Positions 21,301-31,610 of a stretch of 64,000 nucleotides of DNA are shown here, one piece after another (position 1 is the stretch's first letter; every line of letters starts with the position of its first letter). The notes below the pieces were generated by a model. The model had not been told where the DNA came from and did not search any database. It was given only the letters and a program-made list of their open reading frames with translations. The position numbers and the translations under genes were made by a program. The DNA lies in contig JAXBDG010000005.1 of assembly GCA_036320915.1 (NCBI GenBank), positions 992,001 to 1,056,000 of the forward strand, in the 5' to 3' direction. The stretch is from Linnemannia elongata (lineage: Eukaryota; Mortierellomycota; Mortierellomycetes; Mortierellales; Mortierellaceae).

Positions 21301-23698
21301 TCTTTTGCTTTTCGATAACAGCATCGCCAACAGCTGCAGGTTCGACCTCGGCGTCCTTTCCGACGGACTCCAGTGTCGACTTGGCCATCTCCTCGTCCTC
21401 GAGCTGACTGGGAGCAATAGATTCGCTCGTTTCCTGGTGGTGTTGTCCTTGGATATGTTGATGAGAGCCGTTAGCCAAATGGCTGTCGTCTTCGCGGTCT
21501 TCGTCAACAGGCCCCTGGCTGGCGAGTTGCGCTTGAATTCCAGTGGTCGGTTGTGCCTGAGAAAAGTCGAACTTGGGCGAGAAGCTCTGTTCTTGGGAGT
21601 ACGATGAAGAGCTTTGGGTCAAGGGCCTGCGAGTTTTGGGCTCGGCATCGAGCGCGGCGACTTTGGAAGCCTTCTCCTTGCCTAAATCCGCATCACCAGT
21701 GTCCTATTGCAAATTCAACAAAGGCCAAGTTAGTATTGCACTCTGTAAACATCGTCATGGTACCGACGGGGTATGAAAGGAAAATGTAGTCTTACCTGGC
21801 CTTCAAAGGCTTTAGCACGACCTTTGGTATCGGCAATGTAGTAAGGATCGACATCCTCATCCTCTTCGTCAAAGTAATGGGCAGGGTTTTTGAACTCGTC
21901 GTACTCGTAGGAGTCCTCTTCGGGGGTGGCAGTCTCGACGTACCAATCACCTTGTGCTGGGTTTTTGAACTCCTCTTGATACTCGACAGCCTCCTCATTC
22001 TGCTGCTGTTGCTGTTCCACTTCTTGTTGCTGTTGCTCTTGTTCATGGGACTGTTTCTGCTCGTGAAAGTGCTCCTGTTGTTGCAAGTACTGTGCCGGTA
22101 CCGATACTGGGTCAATATGAGGCGTGAATACGGGAACTGCCGGTGCCATTTCGGGAGGAGGAGTGAAGGCTGTTGAGGTTTCGGGATGGGAAAGCGATTT
22201 GGATTTCTTTTTGCCGAAAGGTCTCCACTTGGAAGATTTGGTGGGTTGTTCCTGTAGCACCACTGGGGCGGCAGCAGCGGCTTCATTTTTTTGGTTCTTG
22301 CTTGATGATGTAGGAGGCTGAGCCATGAAAATTGAGGGTACCGCGATAGGTGGTGGGCTGGGAGTTCTTGGAGGAGCAACGAATGGAACTGTGTAGTTGT
22401 CGGCGGGTTGAGCATATTCTTCGTATCCGTAGCCTTTGGGATGGTTGTTGTTGTTGAAATTATTGCTGTGATTATTAACGTTGTTGTAGTCCTGACCCTG
22501 ATTCTGAAATTGTTGAGCGAATTCTGGAGGCGGTTGTGGTACGGAGGATTGCGTTTTGGACCGCTTCTTGCCAAAGAGTCGAAGTCCTGAGCTTTGCTGT
22601 TGTGTCGGTTGTGGTAGCGGTTCCGGATGCTGCGTTTGCTGAAACTGTGGTGCGTGGTAGTGCTGAACAGGCGACAGGACTGGCGATTGGTAGGGGTGCT
22701 GTTGTTGTTGCTGCATTGGTAGTTGATATCTCTGCTGCTGTTGTTGATACTGCTGCTGTTGCTGGACATGAGGTTGATACTGTTGGGACTGATACTGCTG
22801 GGGTTGGTATTGATCGTCGGCATAGCCCATGTTGCGGTTGCTGACAGAATAGCGGTAGTTGTTGGGGCCATCGTTGCTTTCGCTGGTAGCTGCAGAATGG
22901 GTAGGAGATACTCCTGGATGCGATCCACCGTTCTTGGCCAGGGCAGACTCTCTCAACTGATTGACTCTGTCGAGGTAGATGGCTTGCTAGAAAAGCAGAT
23001 GGTAGAGCGACAGGAGATGTGTTGAGTGATATGTAAAGGTGATTGTGTGTGACATGATTCAGGCACCATCAGTGAACATTTAAGAGTCGGGCGAATTTTG
23101 ATCTTTGGTAATAAGTGGTTTTGTTTCAGTCGTACACGCGCCCTGAATTTGTTGTTTGGAATTGATCCGGCAAAAAATAAGAAAATTAACTTACAATAGC
23201 AAGCATGGATTGCTTCTTCTTCTCGCTCGAACACATGGGGATGACCCGACCGAGATCATTAGCTGCCTGTGCATAAAGATTTGCCGCCAACGTCGTCTCC
23301 TGAAGCTCGTCCAGCTGAACCGCCTGTTGAGCCTTAACAAGCGCCGCATCGAAGATACTCCTCCATGCACTATCGTTCCATGCCTCCTGGTCTCTGTCCC
23401 GACCCGATCGTCCAGGAGGAGCACCCACGGGGCTCGCACGAGAAGAAGAAGAAAAGGATGCCCGGGGTGGGGCGTAGGATGAAGGTGCCGTCGAGTAATT
23501 GTTGTTGATGGGACCAGAGTGCGATGAGAATGAGGAATGAGGCGAGTGGTTGCTGACAGTCTGACTACGGCCGAGGGTTTCGTGAGTGTAGGTTCCTGGG
23601 TGTCCGCCAGGAGGTGGAGGAGGAGGCCCTGCAGGAGTAGGGATGTTGGCCAGAGTAGCAGACCTCCTGTTCCTTGACGAGGAGGGTGCAGGTGTCAT
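18330..23698 (-). CDS. Large MIT-domain protein of unknown function (1652 aa)
   Basis: Exons 23698-23195, 22986-21796, 21703-20462 and 20351-18330 join in phase 0 to 1652 residues. Residues about 114-182 form a three-helix MIT domain (AWRSIFDAALVKAQQAVQLD, then LAANLYAQAANDLGRVIP, then IQAIYLDRVNQLRESA), split by intron 1. MIT domains bind ESCRT-III or other microtubule/transport partners. Nearly everything else is predicted disordered: Gln/Asn/His-rich (about 200-330), basic-aromatic islands such as LRLFGKKRSKTQ and KWRPFGKKKSKSL, the repeated acidic pairs EFKNPA..WYVET and EFKNPAHYFDEE, and KRTWYGKKKKEKD. Near the C-terminus are helical conserved blocks (ENWDSWVSQLESFEKVL, LLKIQNAEELWQYVQQAKTYA). 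I do not recognise an established orthologue. A scaffold in endosomal or cell-polarity traffic is a guess. Confidence 0.8.
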
Positions 23699-26445
23699 TT
23701 GATATGTGGTGCGACTGAGCAAGAGTCTATTTAGTCTATTTCCAGACTTCGGGTACTTCTTGGGGGGATGGAGCGGAGAGGAGAGTGAGAAAGAGAGAGG
23801 GGAGAGGGAGAGAGGAAGAGAAAGAGAGGCAGAGTGGTGAGTGATGGAGAAGGAGGGGAAGGGTGAGTCGTAGAGATGGAAAGAGTGGAATGAGAAGGGT
23901 CGGAAGGAAGGCTGGTGGGAGATCAGGTGTGGGAGAAAGTTGAGGGCGGGATGGAAGGGGCAGAAGGGCAACAGGAACCAAGAGGAGGGAGGGAAGAAGA
24001 GAAGAAATGAAGCGAAGTGAACTGAGAAAAATAATAAGAGGGGCCAGCCAGGGGGGATAGGAGGAGGAAAAAGAAGGGAAGGAAAATCCAGATGACAATC
24101 TATTTCCTCTGACTGGCTGGCTGGCTGGCTGGTTGCTCACTCCCCTGGTTGCACCTTTTCCGTTGTCATCTCTGCCTTTGGCTCCTAATTGTTGTTGTCG
24201 TAACTGCTCAAACCTGGCAACCCAACACAACCGTACATAAATATGCCTTGTTCTTTTTTTGTTTTCTTTTTTTTCCCTCTCTTCTTTCTTTCTGTTCTTT
24301 CGATGAATTTGAATGGCCCGCTCTGCTCTACAGGGGGAAGGAGCACTGAGAGCACTGGTCTTGAACTTGTTATTGTTGTCCAACCTTATTCTAGCCTTCA
24401 TGCCTTCTCTTCAAGGTCATTCACGGCTCATTGGCTGGCAGGCAGGAAGGCGGGTAGGCATTTGAATCAACGAACGAGGGAGGGGCATTCTTTCTCCCAA
24501 CAAACACACACTATCAAAAGACAGCTATGGATGAAGAATGTAGGAAAGGAATGAAGGAATGAAGATACAAAGGAGAGATGACATCCAACCTGGTTGGCTC
24601 GTGGCAATGGATACTATGGTACATCAAGACCCCATTCATGCTCGGCTCATGCCTTTATTTTCATGCATGTCGCTCACTACGTCGTTTTTTATCTTGGATA
24701 AAGTACTACTCTGGAGAAGCATGTTAATGCCCAAACACTACATAAACTTAAGACTAAATGGTAATGCGCCAATGGGCGGCGCACACCTCGCTGGATTTTT
24801 TCCTTGACTTTTGTTGTTGTCGTGTGTTTGCTTTGTGTTTTTTTGTTTTTTTGTTTTTCTTTCCTTCCTCTCTTTCCGTCAACATCAAAAGGAAGAAGTG
24901 TCAATGGGGCTGACAGATGCATATGAGAGCGTCTCCTAACGCTTCGTTCCTTCTTTCTTTGAACCTCCTGCCAGTGGGCGCCATTCTACTCTAACATACT
25001 TTTGCGTCACACAAAACAGACGCTTATTATTGTATCCACCTGCACGCATCACTGACTGACTGGATAGCTCATCGTGCAAGATACAACCACAAGTCATATT
25101 TTATCCTTGTTGTCGGTCGATGCCTGTTTATGTCGAGGTCTTCCATGGGGCTAACTATTTTGTTTATAGATGCAGCAACCTACTTTCGTTGCTTCTCCTC
25201 ACTTGTGAAGCACAAAAAAACCTAGTGAAGGCAGTTGTGTTTGGGTGTTTTGCCAAATCGATTTCGACCTGATGCATAAACAAAGGAAAATGGCTTGTAA
25301 TAAGCTCACGACTCATCCCTTACCATCCACTCGTTTATTTCCCCTGCGCGGTTGCGGTTTACAATGAATACCGGATGGAGTGTTCATAATGTAGTAGGTC
25401 TGTGTGAGAGGGAAGACACTATAGACTTGTCTCCTCCACCCTCGCTATGAACGAGAACAACCGGATAGAATAGATAGTTCAATTGACACAATGAACCAGG
25501 TATGCCTTCCGTTTCTTGACGCAAGCCCATTGATGAAAAAAATATAGAACAAGGCATAAAGAACCACCAAGTGAGATGTTTCTTGTTTAATTTTGTAGTG
25601 AATGTTCGAAATGCTAAAGCTATGCAGCACATCAATCAAAGCTTCTTGGTCTCAGAATTATCACTGATGAATATTGCTGACTGATTGACTGTTTCTCAGC
25701 AGACAGGAACATGACGGGGGGAAGGAGTATCGACCTAGGACGAAGATCGTCTAGGAAGATGGGAAAAGAAAAGCCTCGAGGAATAGAGATACTGAGCTGT
25801 ACTAGGTTGGTAGTTGATTGAAGTCCGACACCAGGGTAGGGCCTCCGGCCACATATAAATGGTGCTAATAAATACCACGTCCTCTTCCTTACATTTCTCG
25901 TCATTTTTCTATTCATCTGGGTTTCTCCCTTCTGAGAGAGACAAAACAAAAGAGAAAGAGAAGGCGCGCACTGAGCTTTGTAAATCAGAAATGGGCGTCA
26001 TGGGGCAAAACTATGGCCCGTTCCACAATTACCCTACAGAACAGTGCCCGGTCTACTCCATTCTTACATAGAACAGAGCCGAAAGGCGACAAACAAAAAA
26101 GAGTGACTGCAAGTGACCCAGCCCTGTCGCCCTAATTTGCATCCGTGGGCAAGGACTCCGTGCCGATTTGAAAGAAGGAAAGATGTGAGATGGGAAAAAA
26201 TGAACCCTCCGTTCTCCTCACCCGTGCCTCTTTTGCCAGCTGCAGTTGTTGTACATCATCGATTGATGCGCCCTCATTTTTCTTCTTTGTCTTTGTTTGT
26301 TTATTCGCTGTCGTCTGCCTCTCTCTCTCTCTTCCTTTCTTCACTCCCGTCCTCCTCCTTCTTTCCTTCGTCTGGAGCCTCATTAACATTCGTCCTCCAT
26401 TGACACCCCTCCTCCCTCTCTCTCGTCCCCAATTCCTTTTTCACC
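23699..26445. other. 2.7 kb gene-free stretch between divergent MIT and F-box/LRR genes
   Basis: No frame shows protein-like composition or family similarity, and I find no clear tRNA or snRNA. The left 400 bp is GA-rich on plus, as for the other minus-strand promoters here. A (TGGC)n repeat is at 24114-24132, short T/G-rich tracts are at about 24830-24870, and the right 300 bp is CT-rich, leading into the F-box/LRR start. It is the longest gene-free interval in the window. Confidence 0.6.
24114..24132. repeat. (TGGC)n microsatellite
   Basis: Four to five perfect TGGC units in the gene-free interval. Confidence 0.8.
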
Positions 26446-28599
26446 ATGCCTTGGCTCATTCATGCCCTCTCAAAGTCCCACGGCGACACAACCCACTCAC
26501 GTTCCTGGACAACGGCCCTCGACCACCCATACTCGGCGCCCAGAATCTATAACGGCTTCCATAACCACTGTTACCTCCCCTTCCAAAATCAACTTCCTCA
26601 AAAACCCCCACAAAGGGCTCTTCTCCCCCCCGGCGGACTATCTTCCCGGCATACTTCGATGCTCGATGTCCCCGAGGTCCTGGAACGGATTCTGACCTTC
26701 CTAAATCTAGAGGACAGGCTCTCAACGCGACTTGTCTGCAAACAGTGGTATGCGGCTAGCAGGCGACTCCTTCGAGTACAGACCGTCTGGCAGGAGAACC
26801 CCGTCCCAGCTAACCAGTACCATGTCCTTCGAGGTCTTGGAGGGATCGATTCCTTGACCTACTCATTGAGACAGAGGGACTATGACAACATGCCCAACGT
26901 TCAGGTTGCGTGGAGTCGGCTCAAGGACCGTGTCAAGGTCGGTCAGACGGCGTGTCTTCAATCTTTGACGGTCAGCGGACCTGTCAACGTACAGGTGCGG
27001 ATTGCACCATTGCTCCCTTACATGACATCCTTGACCGCCCTCCAACTGCGGTCTGTCGGTCCTTCGAGTTACACCATTGCCCTCCTTCTTGATAACTGCC
27101 CTCGGTTACGGACCCTCGATATCCATTCAGGCTCGTCGCTGCGTCCTCGACGAGTTCAAGTACTGGAGGCTGGCGAGCTGCAAGGTCCATACAGGCTCGA
27201 CACGCTATCGCTCTACATGGTGTGCATTACTCAGGATTCGATCGAAGCCACCGTCGCCAACTGTCCGGCGCTGGAGTCCCTATCGCTTATCGACCTTATT
27301 GATCCGCCACTGCCCATCCCTGGATCTAATGCGATAACATCCACAGAACTGACAACGACAACCCCGTCAACAGTAGTACGAAGGACTGACAAGGAACGGT
27401 TGATAACAACCATTGGCGAGTCATGCCCGAACCTCAGACACTTTCACTGCTCGGCCAACCAAGGACACCGAGCCATGGTCTCGCCAATGTCACTCTTCAC
27501 CAACCTAAGATCCCTAGGCCTCCCAGCACAAACCATCTGTCCCGAGCTCGTCACCATCATCCAAGACTACACTAGTATGCTGACATCGTTGACAATCGAG
27601 GGAGTTCCCGATAATAATGCAGAGCTTTCCGAGAGTCTCCACTGGTATCTCTGCAGCACGTCAGCACGGAATCTGAAGCAATTGGACGCACCCCATGTCA
27701 ACCTAGATGATCGGCTCTTGAATCTCAAAGTCATCACTCCTCCGACACCCATCACTCCCCTCACAACCATTGTTGCCCAACTCCCGACGACAACTCTTAC
27801 CACCCCCGACAAGATTTGGGCCTGCCGTGATCTCACCTCACTCAACATCTCCTTCAATACGCAGGACAATGCAGCCCGCAACCTCGCCGAGTCATCAAGG
27901 ATTATTTTTGGATACCTCTCCCAAGTCTGCCCACGACTTCAGCACCTCAAGATCTGTCGAGATGCCATCGACTGTTCATTGGACGGCGGGCTCTGTCTCC
28001 TTAGCGAGCTGGACGATCTCAGGACACTGGAAATCAAAACCACGACCTTGACCATCCTGAACCTCTGGGACTTTGGATGGATGGACAACGAACCGACAGT
28101 TCTGCAACGCCTCGCCGACAAGATGTCTTTAAACGACTCGCGTGTCCAGAGGAGCTTCCGGTCTCGCTATGAATGGCTCGGTTGTAGGGATAGCAGGCAT
28201 GTCGATCAGCAGCGCCTAGAGCTCCTGGGCTTGATCCCATCTCTATCCACTCTATCCTCCCCCTCTACTCCATCTTTGAACACCACTGCCACTTTCCGAT
28301 CTACAGCCAGCCCGACCCAGAACCAGAGCCAACACCAACACCATCAAAGAACCCTCTCAAACGGCTCAAGGTCAAGCATTAGGAACAGCTACCGCCACCA
28401 CAGCTACCACAGTCGATCACACAGCTACCACAGTCGATCACACAGCTATAGCGGCAGAATGGAGACCGTCCACAATCCAGTTCGATGGCCTCGCCTGGAA
28501 AGATTTACAATCCGCCAAACGAACGATCGTCGGAACCAGACACAAAACATTCATGGGTTTATCAAGAAGATGCGACCGGACCTTGCTTTCGACTTGTAG
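26446..28599 (+). CDS. F-box/LRR protein
   Basis: A single exon of 717 residues. Residues about 72-112 (LDVPEVLERILTFLNLEDRLSTRLVCKQWYAASRRLL) are a canonical F-box, which docks on Skp1 of an SCF E3 ubiquitin ligase. The following 480 residues contain irregular leucine-rich repeats such as YMTSLTALQLRSV, CPRLRTLDIHSG, CPALESLSLIDL, NLRSLGLP and MLTSLTIEG, which form the likely substrate-binding arc. The C-terminus has a short SYHSRSH tandem repeat and ends with a conserved-looking RFTIRQTNDRR block. It is not closely related to the two F-box-like genes at 13687 and 57911, which lack these repeats and share a different C-terminal block. The first 60 residues are Pro/His-rich and poorly conserved-looking, so an internal Met at about residue 70 is a possible start. 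The substrate is unknown. Confidence 0.88.
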   Translation: MPWLIHALSKSHGDTTHSRSWTTALDHPYSAPRIYNGFHNHCYLPFQNQLPQKPPQRALLPPGGLSSRHTSMLDVPEVLERILTFLNLEDRLSTRLVCKQWYAASRRLLRVQTVWQENPVPANQYHVLRGLGGIDSLTYSLRQRDYDNMPNVQVAWSRLKDRVKVGQTACLQSLTVSGPVNVQVRIAPLLPYMTSLTALQLRSVGPSSYTIALLLDNCPRLRTLDIHSGSSLRPRRVQVLEAGELQGPYRLDTLSLYMVCITQDSIEATVANCPALESLSLIDLIDPPLPIPGSNAITSTELTTTTPSTVVRRTDKERLITTIGESCPNLRHFHCSANQGHRAMVSPMSLFTNLRSLGLPAQTICPELVTIIQDYTSMLTSLTIEGVPDNNAELSESLHWYLCSTSARNLKQLDAPHVNLDDRLLNLKVITPPTPITPLTTIVAQLPTTTLTTPDKIWACRDLTSLNISFNTQDNAARNLAESSRIIFGYLSQVCPRLQHLKICRDAIDCSLDGGLCLLSELDDLRTLEIKTTTLTILNLWDFGWMDNEPTVLQRLADKMSLNDSRVQRSFRSRYEWLGCRDSRHVDQQRLELLGLIPSLSTLSSPSTPSLNTTATFRSTASPTQNQSQHQHHQRTLSNGSRSSIRNSYRHHSYHSRSHSYHSRSHSYSGRMETVHNPVRWPRLERFTIRQTNDRRNQTQNIHGFIKKMRPDLAFDL
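28399..28452 (+). repeat. Tandem repeat encoding SYHSRSH units
   Basis: Copies of an 18-21 base unit (CACAGCTACCACAGTCGATC type) within the F-box/LRR coding region, giving repeated Ser-Tyr-His-Ser-Arg peptides. Confidence 0.8.
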
Positions 28600-28679
28600 T
28601 AACAGCACGGACGCCAGACAGACAGTCGGTAGGATGACCCGGAGATTTTTTTCACCCTCCCCATTTTGTGCGGCATATG

Positions 28680-28685
28680 AATAAA
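28680..28685 (+). terminator. AATAAA poly(A) signal of the F-box/LRR gene
   Basis: AATAAA within ATGAATAAAAATAAAAATAAG, 80 bp after the stop. The remaining 220 bp to the convergent mS29 stop are AT-rich and hold nothing else recognisable. Confidence 0.5.
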
Positions 28686-28908
28686 AATAAAAATAAGAAA
28701 CGCAAGAAACCAACAATAATGTCTCCGATGTTCATACGTTACGTTTTGTCCATGCCTATGTGTGAACAAAAAAGTATCTTAAATTTGTATGTTGGAACTA
28801 ATATTTTTATGTGTTGTTAACCAATAATGCTAATGATTCGACTCTATGTGTACATATATCTGCTTCAGCCATCTCTCCCTCTCTACTCTATCTCGTGAAT
28901 GCCATTAC

Positions 28909-31094
28909 TTAGATGCCCTTTGCGCAGGAAGTGAAGAATTTACGAGGGTTGCCGTTCGAGGTGATGAACTTGTTGAGGAAAAGGGGTTCTGATGCGGCTG
29001 TAAAATAGGGACACCAAAGAAAAAACAGGCACACACTAGTTAGTCAAACAAAGACCTTCACCCAATAGCAATTTTTAGCAACAACAACATTAAAACAATA
29101 TGAAAGAAGAAAAAAAGAAACGAGGACATACCATCGAAGAAGATGTTGGCCTTCTTGTAGTAATCAAATACACCCTTGGCCTCCTCCCGCGTGTAGTTCG
29201 GTACCTCGACAGAGGTCAAACCCTGAGTCCAGGGCAAGATGGTCTGGGACAGACGCTTGTAAGGGGAAACCTCTTTGACGCCAAGAGTGACATCCAAGAC
29301 CTCGCTCTTGTTGGCCAAAAGGGTGTCGCTAGTGGCAGCGACGATGGCTCCATGCTTGAAGGTGCTCTTACCAGAGATGTAGTTCAAGAAGAGCTTGGGC
29401 AACTTCAAGTGCTCAGGGTCGAGCTCCTTTCCGTCCTGGCTCAAGTATTGTGAGGGACGGAAGAAGCTGTTGACCTCGTCCACTGCGATCAAAGTAGGGA
29501 TACTATTACGTAATATAAAAACTGTGATTAATAAACCTTACCTCGACATATCACGACGCATGGCTCATCCAAAAGCTGAAAAACATGAAATTAAGAGTGA
29601 CAGACGTACCCATTCTGGGCGCCAATCTCCTTCATGAAAACCTCCATGACATCCTGAGCAGCAAATTGATCCTTGACTCCAACCTCAAGAAGAGCGCTCA
29701 ACTTGGTGCCCTTCTCAACCTCGTGACGACCAACCATGGCGGTCTCTGAGGTGGTGATCTTGTCCAAAACGGATTTGTTAACGTTCTGGATTTGACCAAC
29801 AAGGTTGGAGGCGAGCAAAGGCTGGACGAAGGAGGTTGTGTTGGCGACCTTGTTGTATGCGAAAGAGCTGTTCATCCATGTGCTAGCTATGGGTGACAGG
29901 TTTGAGAGACGATATGTGCGGCGTTAGTGACAGTGCTGCTTCCTTCTCGCCCTTTTTGCATCTTGTTCCTGCAATTTATCCTAATGATTCCAGAACATAC
30001 CCTTGGGAACATAGATAACGATCCATCCAGCAGAAAGGCAGTGGCTGACAGTTTGCAAAAGCAAAGCACTCTTTCCAGATCCAGCCTCTCCAGTGAGAAC
30101 GATCCTGCTCTGTGATGATGGTGTCTTCATGGCATTGTCGACCTTCTCCAAGAAGCTGACAGTCGACTCACGGACGACTAAAGCAGCGGGCTTGATCAAC
30201 TCGAACTAGTTTGGCAATGACATGTAATGTATGAAACGAGTGAGTTGTCGATCTTTGTGTCGAGGTCGAAGTGAAGCCCTGATCAGATCCGCGTCCAGTT
30301 CAGTCGTTGTTTCCAGTAAATAATACCTGCTCGCTCAAGAGTGTAGGGTAAGCGGTCTGTGCCAGTGCGGGGATGACAGTGGAGGGGAATCCGAGGACTT
30401 GTCCAACATGCTCCTTGGTGGCGGTCGACTACAAGGAGATGAGACATAGGTTAGTATATGCTCCTGTCATCATAATCAAAGACCTGCCTCAAACTCTAGA
30501 ACCTCTGAGATTGACTTACGGGAAGGAACTCCTCGACCTTGACGGGAACCGAAGGCTTGTAGTATTTCTCGTTCAAACGAGTGGCGCCTCCTGATCCAGA
30601 CTAATCGTTGTTCAAAAAAATGCGAATATCCGACCCCAGGTGTCGTGAAAGTTAGATTTTCGGCGCGTCGCTGTGTCCCTAGATCGGTTGGTATGATTGA
30701 TTGTCTTTCTGATCAAAAAATGCCCATCGCGTCCCGCGTGCGGATTGAGAAGCATACCTCGCCCTTGTCATCATCGGCGGCCTTCTTTTTGCGGAAGGAG
30801 TTAGACTGTGCCTTGACCTTGGGTGCGGCTAAATGATACAAGTTGCAGATCGGATCAAAATGGGTCAGTACTAAAGTCCGTCGAGAAGCTGTGATTCAGT
30901 GCTCCATATCCGATCCATGCAGTTTTGCAAGAGGCCGACAGGCTACCTTTCTTGGCCTTGCCACCAGCCATGACAACGGCGGAGGCGGTGACATAGTTGG
31001 CATACTGAGCTGGGACTGCAGCCCTGGCACGTGCCGTCAAGGAGAGCGAAGTCCTGGAGAGGAGAGGTGTTGATGCAAGGAATCTGTGTGCCAT
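28909..31094 (-). CDS. Mitochondrial small ribosomal subunit protein mS29 (DAP3/Rsm23)
   Basis: Eight exons, 31094-30947, 30828-30758, 30600-30520, 30428-30327, 30205-30001, 29886-29610, 29502-29132 and 28997-28909, give 447 residues. The N-terminus (MAHRFLASTPLLSRTSLSLTARARAA) is Arg/Ser/Leu-rich and acid-free, a good mitochondrial presequence. Residues 173-180 are the P-loop GEAGSGKS, followed by IVIYVPKA, TWMNSSFAYN, and the Walker B-like TLIAVDEVNSFFRPSQY. DAP3/mS29 is the GTP-binding protein at the head of the mitoribosomal small subunit. The C-terminus NGNPRKFFTSCAKGI is compatible with the family. It is divergent from ATP synthase subunit 4, with 516 bp between starts. The many small exons contrast with the mostly two- to four-exon genes nearby. 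Confidence 0.9.
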
Positions 31095-31610
31095 CCTGTG
31101 AATGATGTGTATATGTGTGTGTGAGGAAGAGTGAGAGAGTAGGGAGTGGCGTGGGTCGTGAGAGTGTCCTGCAGGTGAATCCGATGGAGGGCGTCCCGAG
31201 AAAGAGAGAGAGAGAGAGAGAGGGTGGATGGGACCTGTTGCTGGAGAGTGAGGCAAAGCGGAGGTTCCTGACAGGGGAAAGGTGTAGTCCGAGGGGACTA
31301 TTATGTGTTTACGATTTCCTTGTAGGCATTGTGACTGCTGATTCAGGGACAACGGCCTCTTGGAAATCCTAGCAGCAATTGCGAAGCGATATAAATCGGT
31401 GATGATTCTATTTTCACTTTTTTGTTTGTATTGATGAGATCTGTTCCGAAGAGGCGTGCTATTCCCATGTGCCAGTTTTCTGTCCTCTGCCAGCCACTCC
31501 AACCAAGGAAGCGACCCTTCCCTTCCCGCCCTGAATAGTCCTTGACACTCTCTTCTCCCTCTCCTTCTCTCCACTCACTCCCCCCATCATACATCCTCCC
31601 CCCTTTCGCC
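31095..31610. promoter_or_regulatory. Shared divergent promoter, mS29 / ATP4
   Basis: 516 bp between two nuclear genes for mitochondrial proteins. It carries an (AG)n tract at 31203-31220 nearer mS29 and a CT-rich block (31510-31600) before ATP4. No protein-coding frame is convincing. Confidence 0.55.

Noticed and set aside
21792..22928. 378-codon second minus-strand frame in the Gln-rich part of the MIT-domain gene
   Set aside because: A frame-shifted reading of the same CAG/CAA-rich exon; Thr/Asn/Ser-rich and not joined to any conserved segment.
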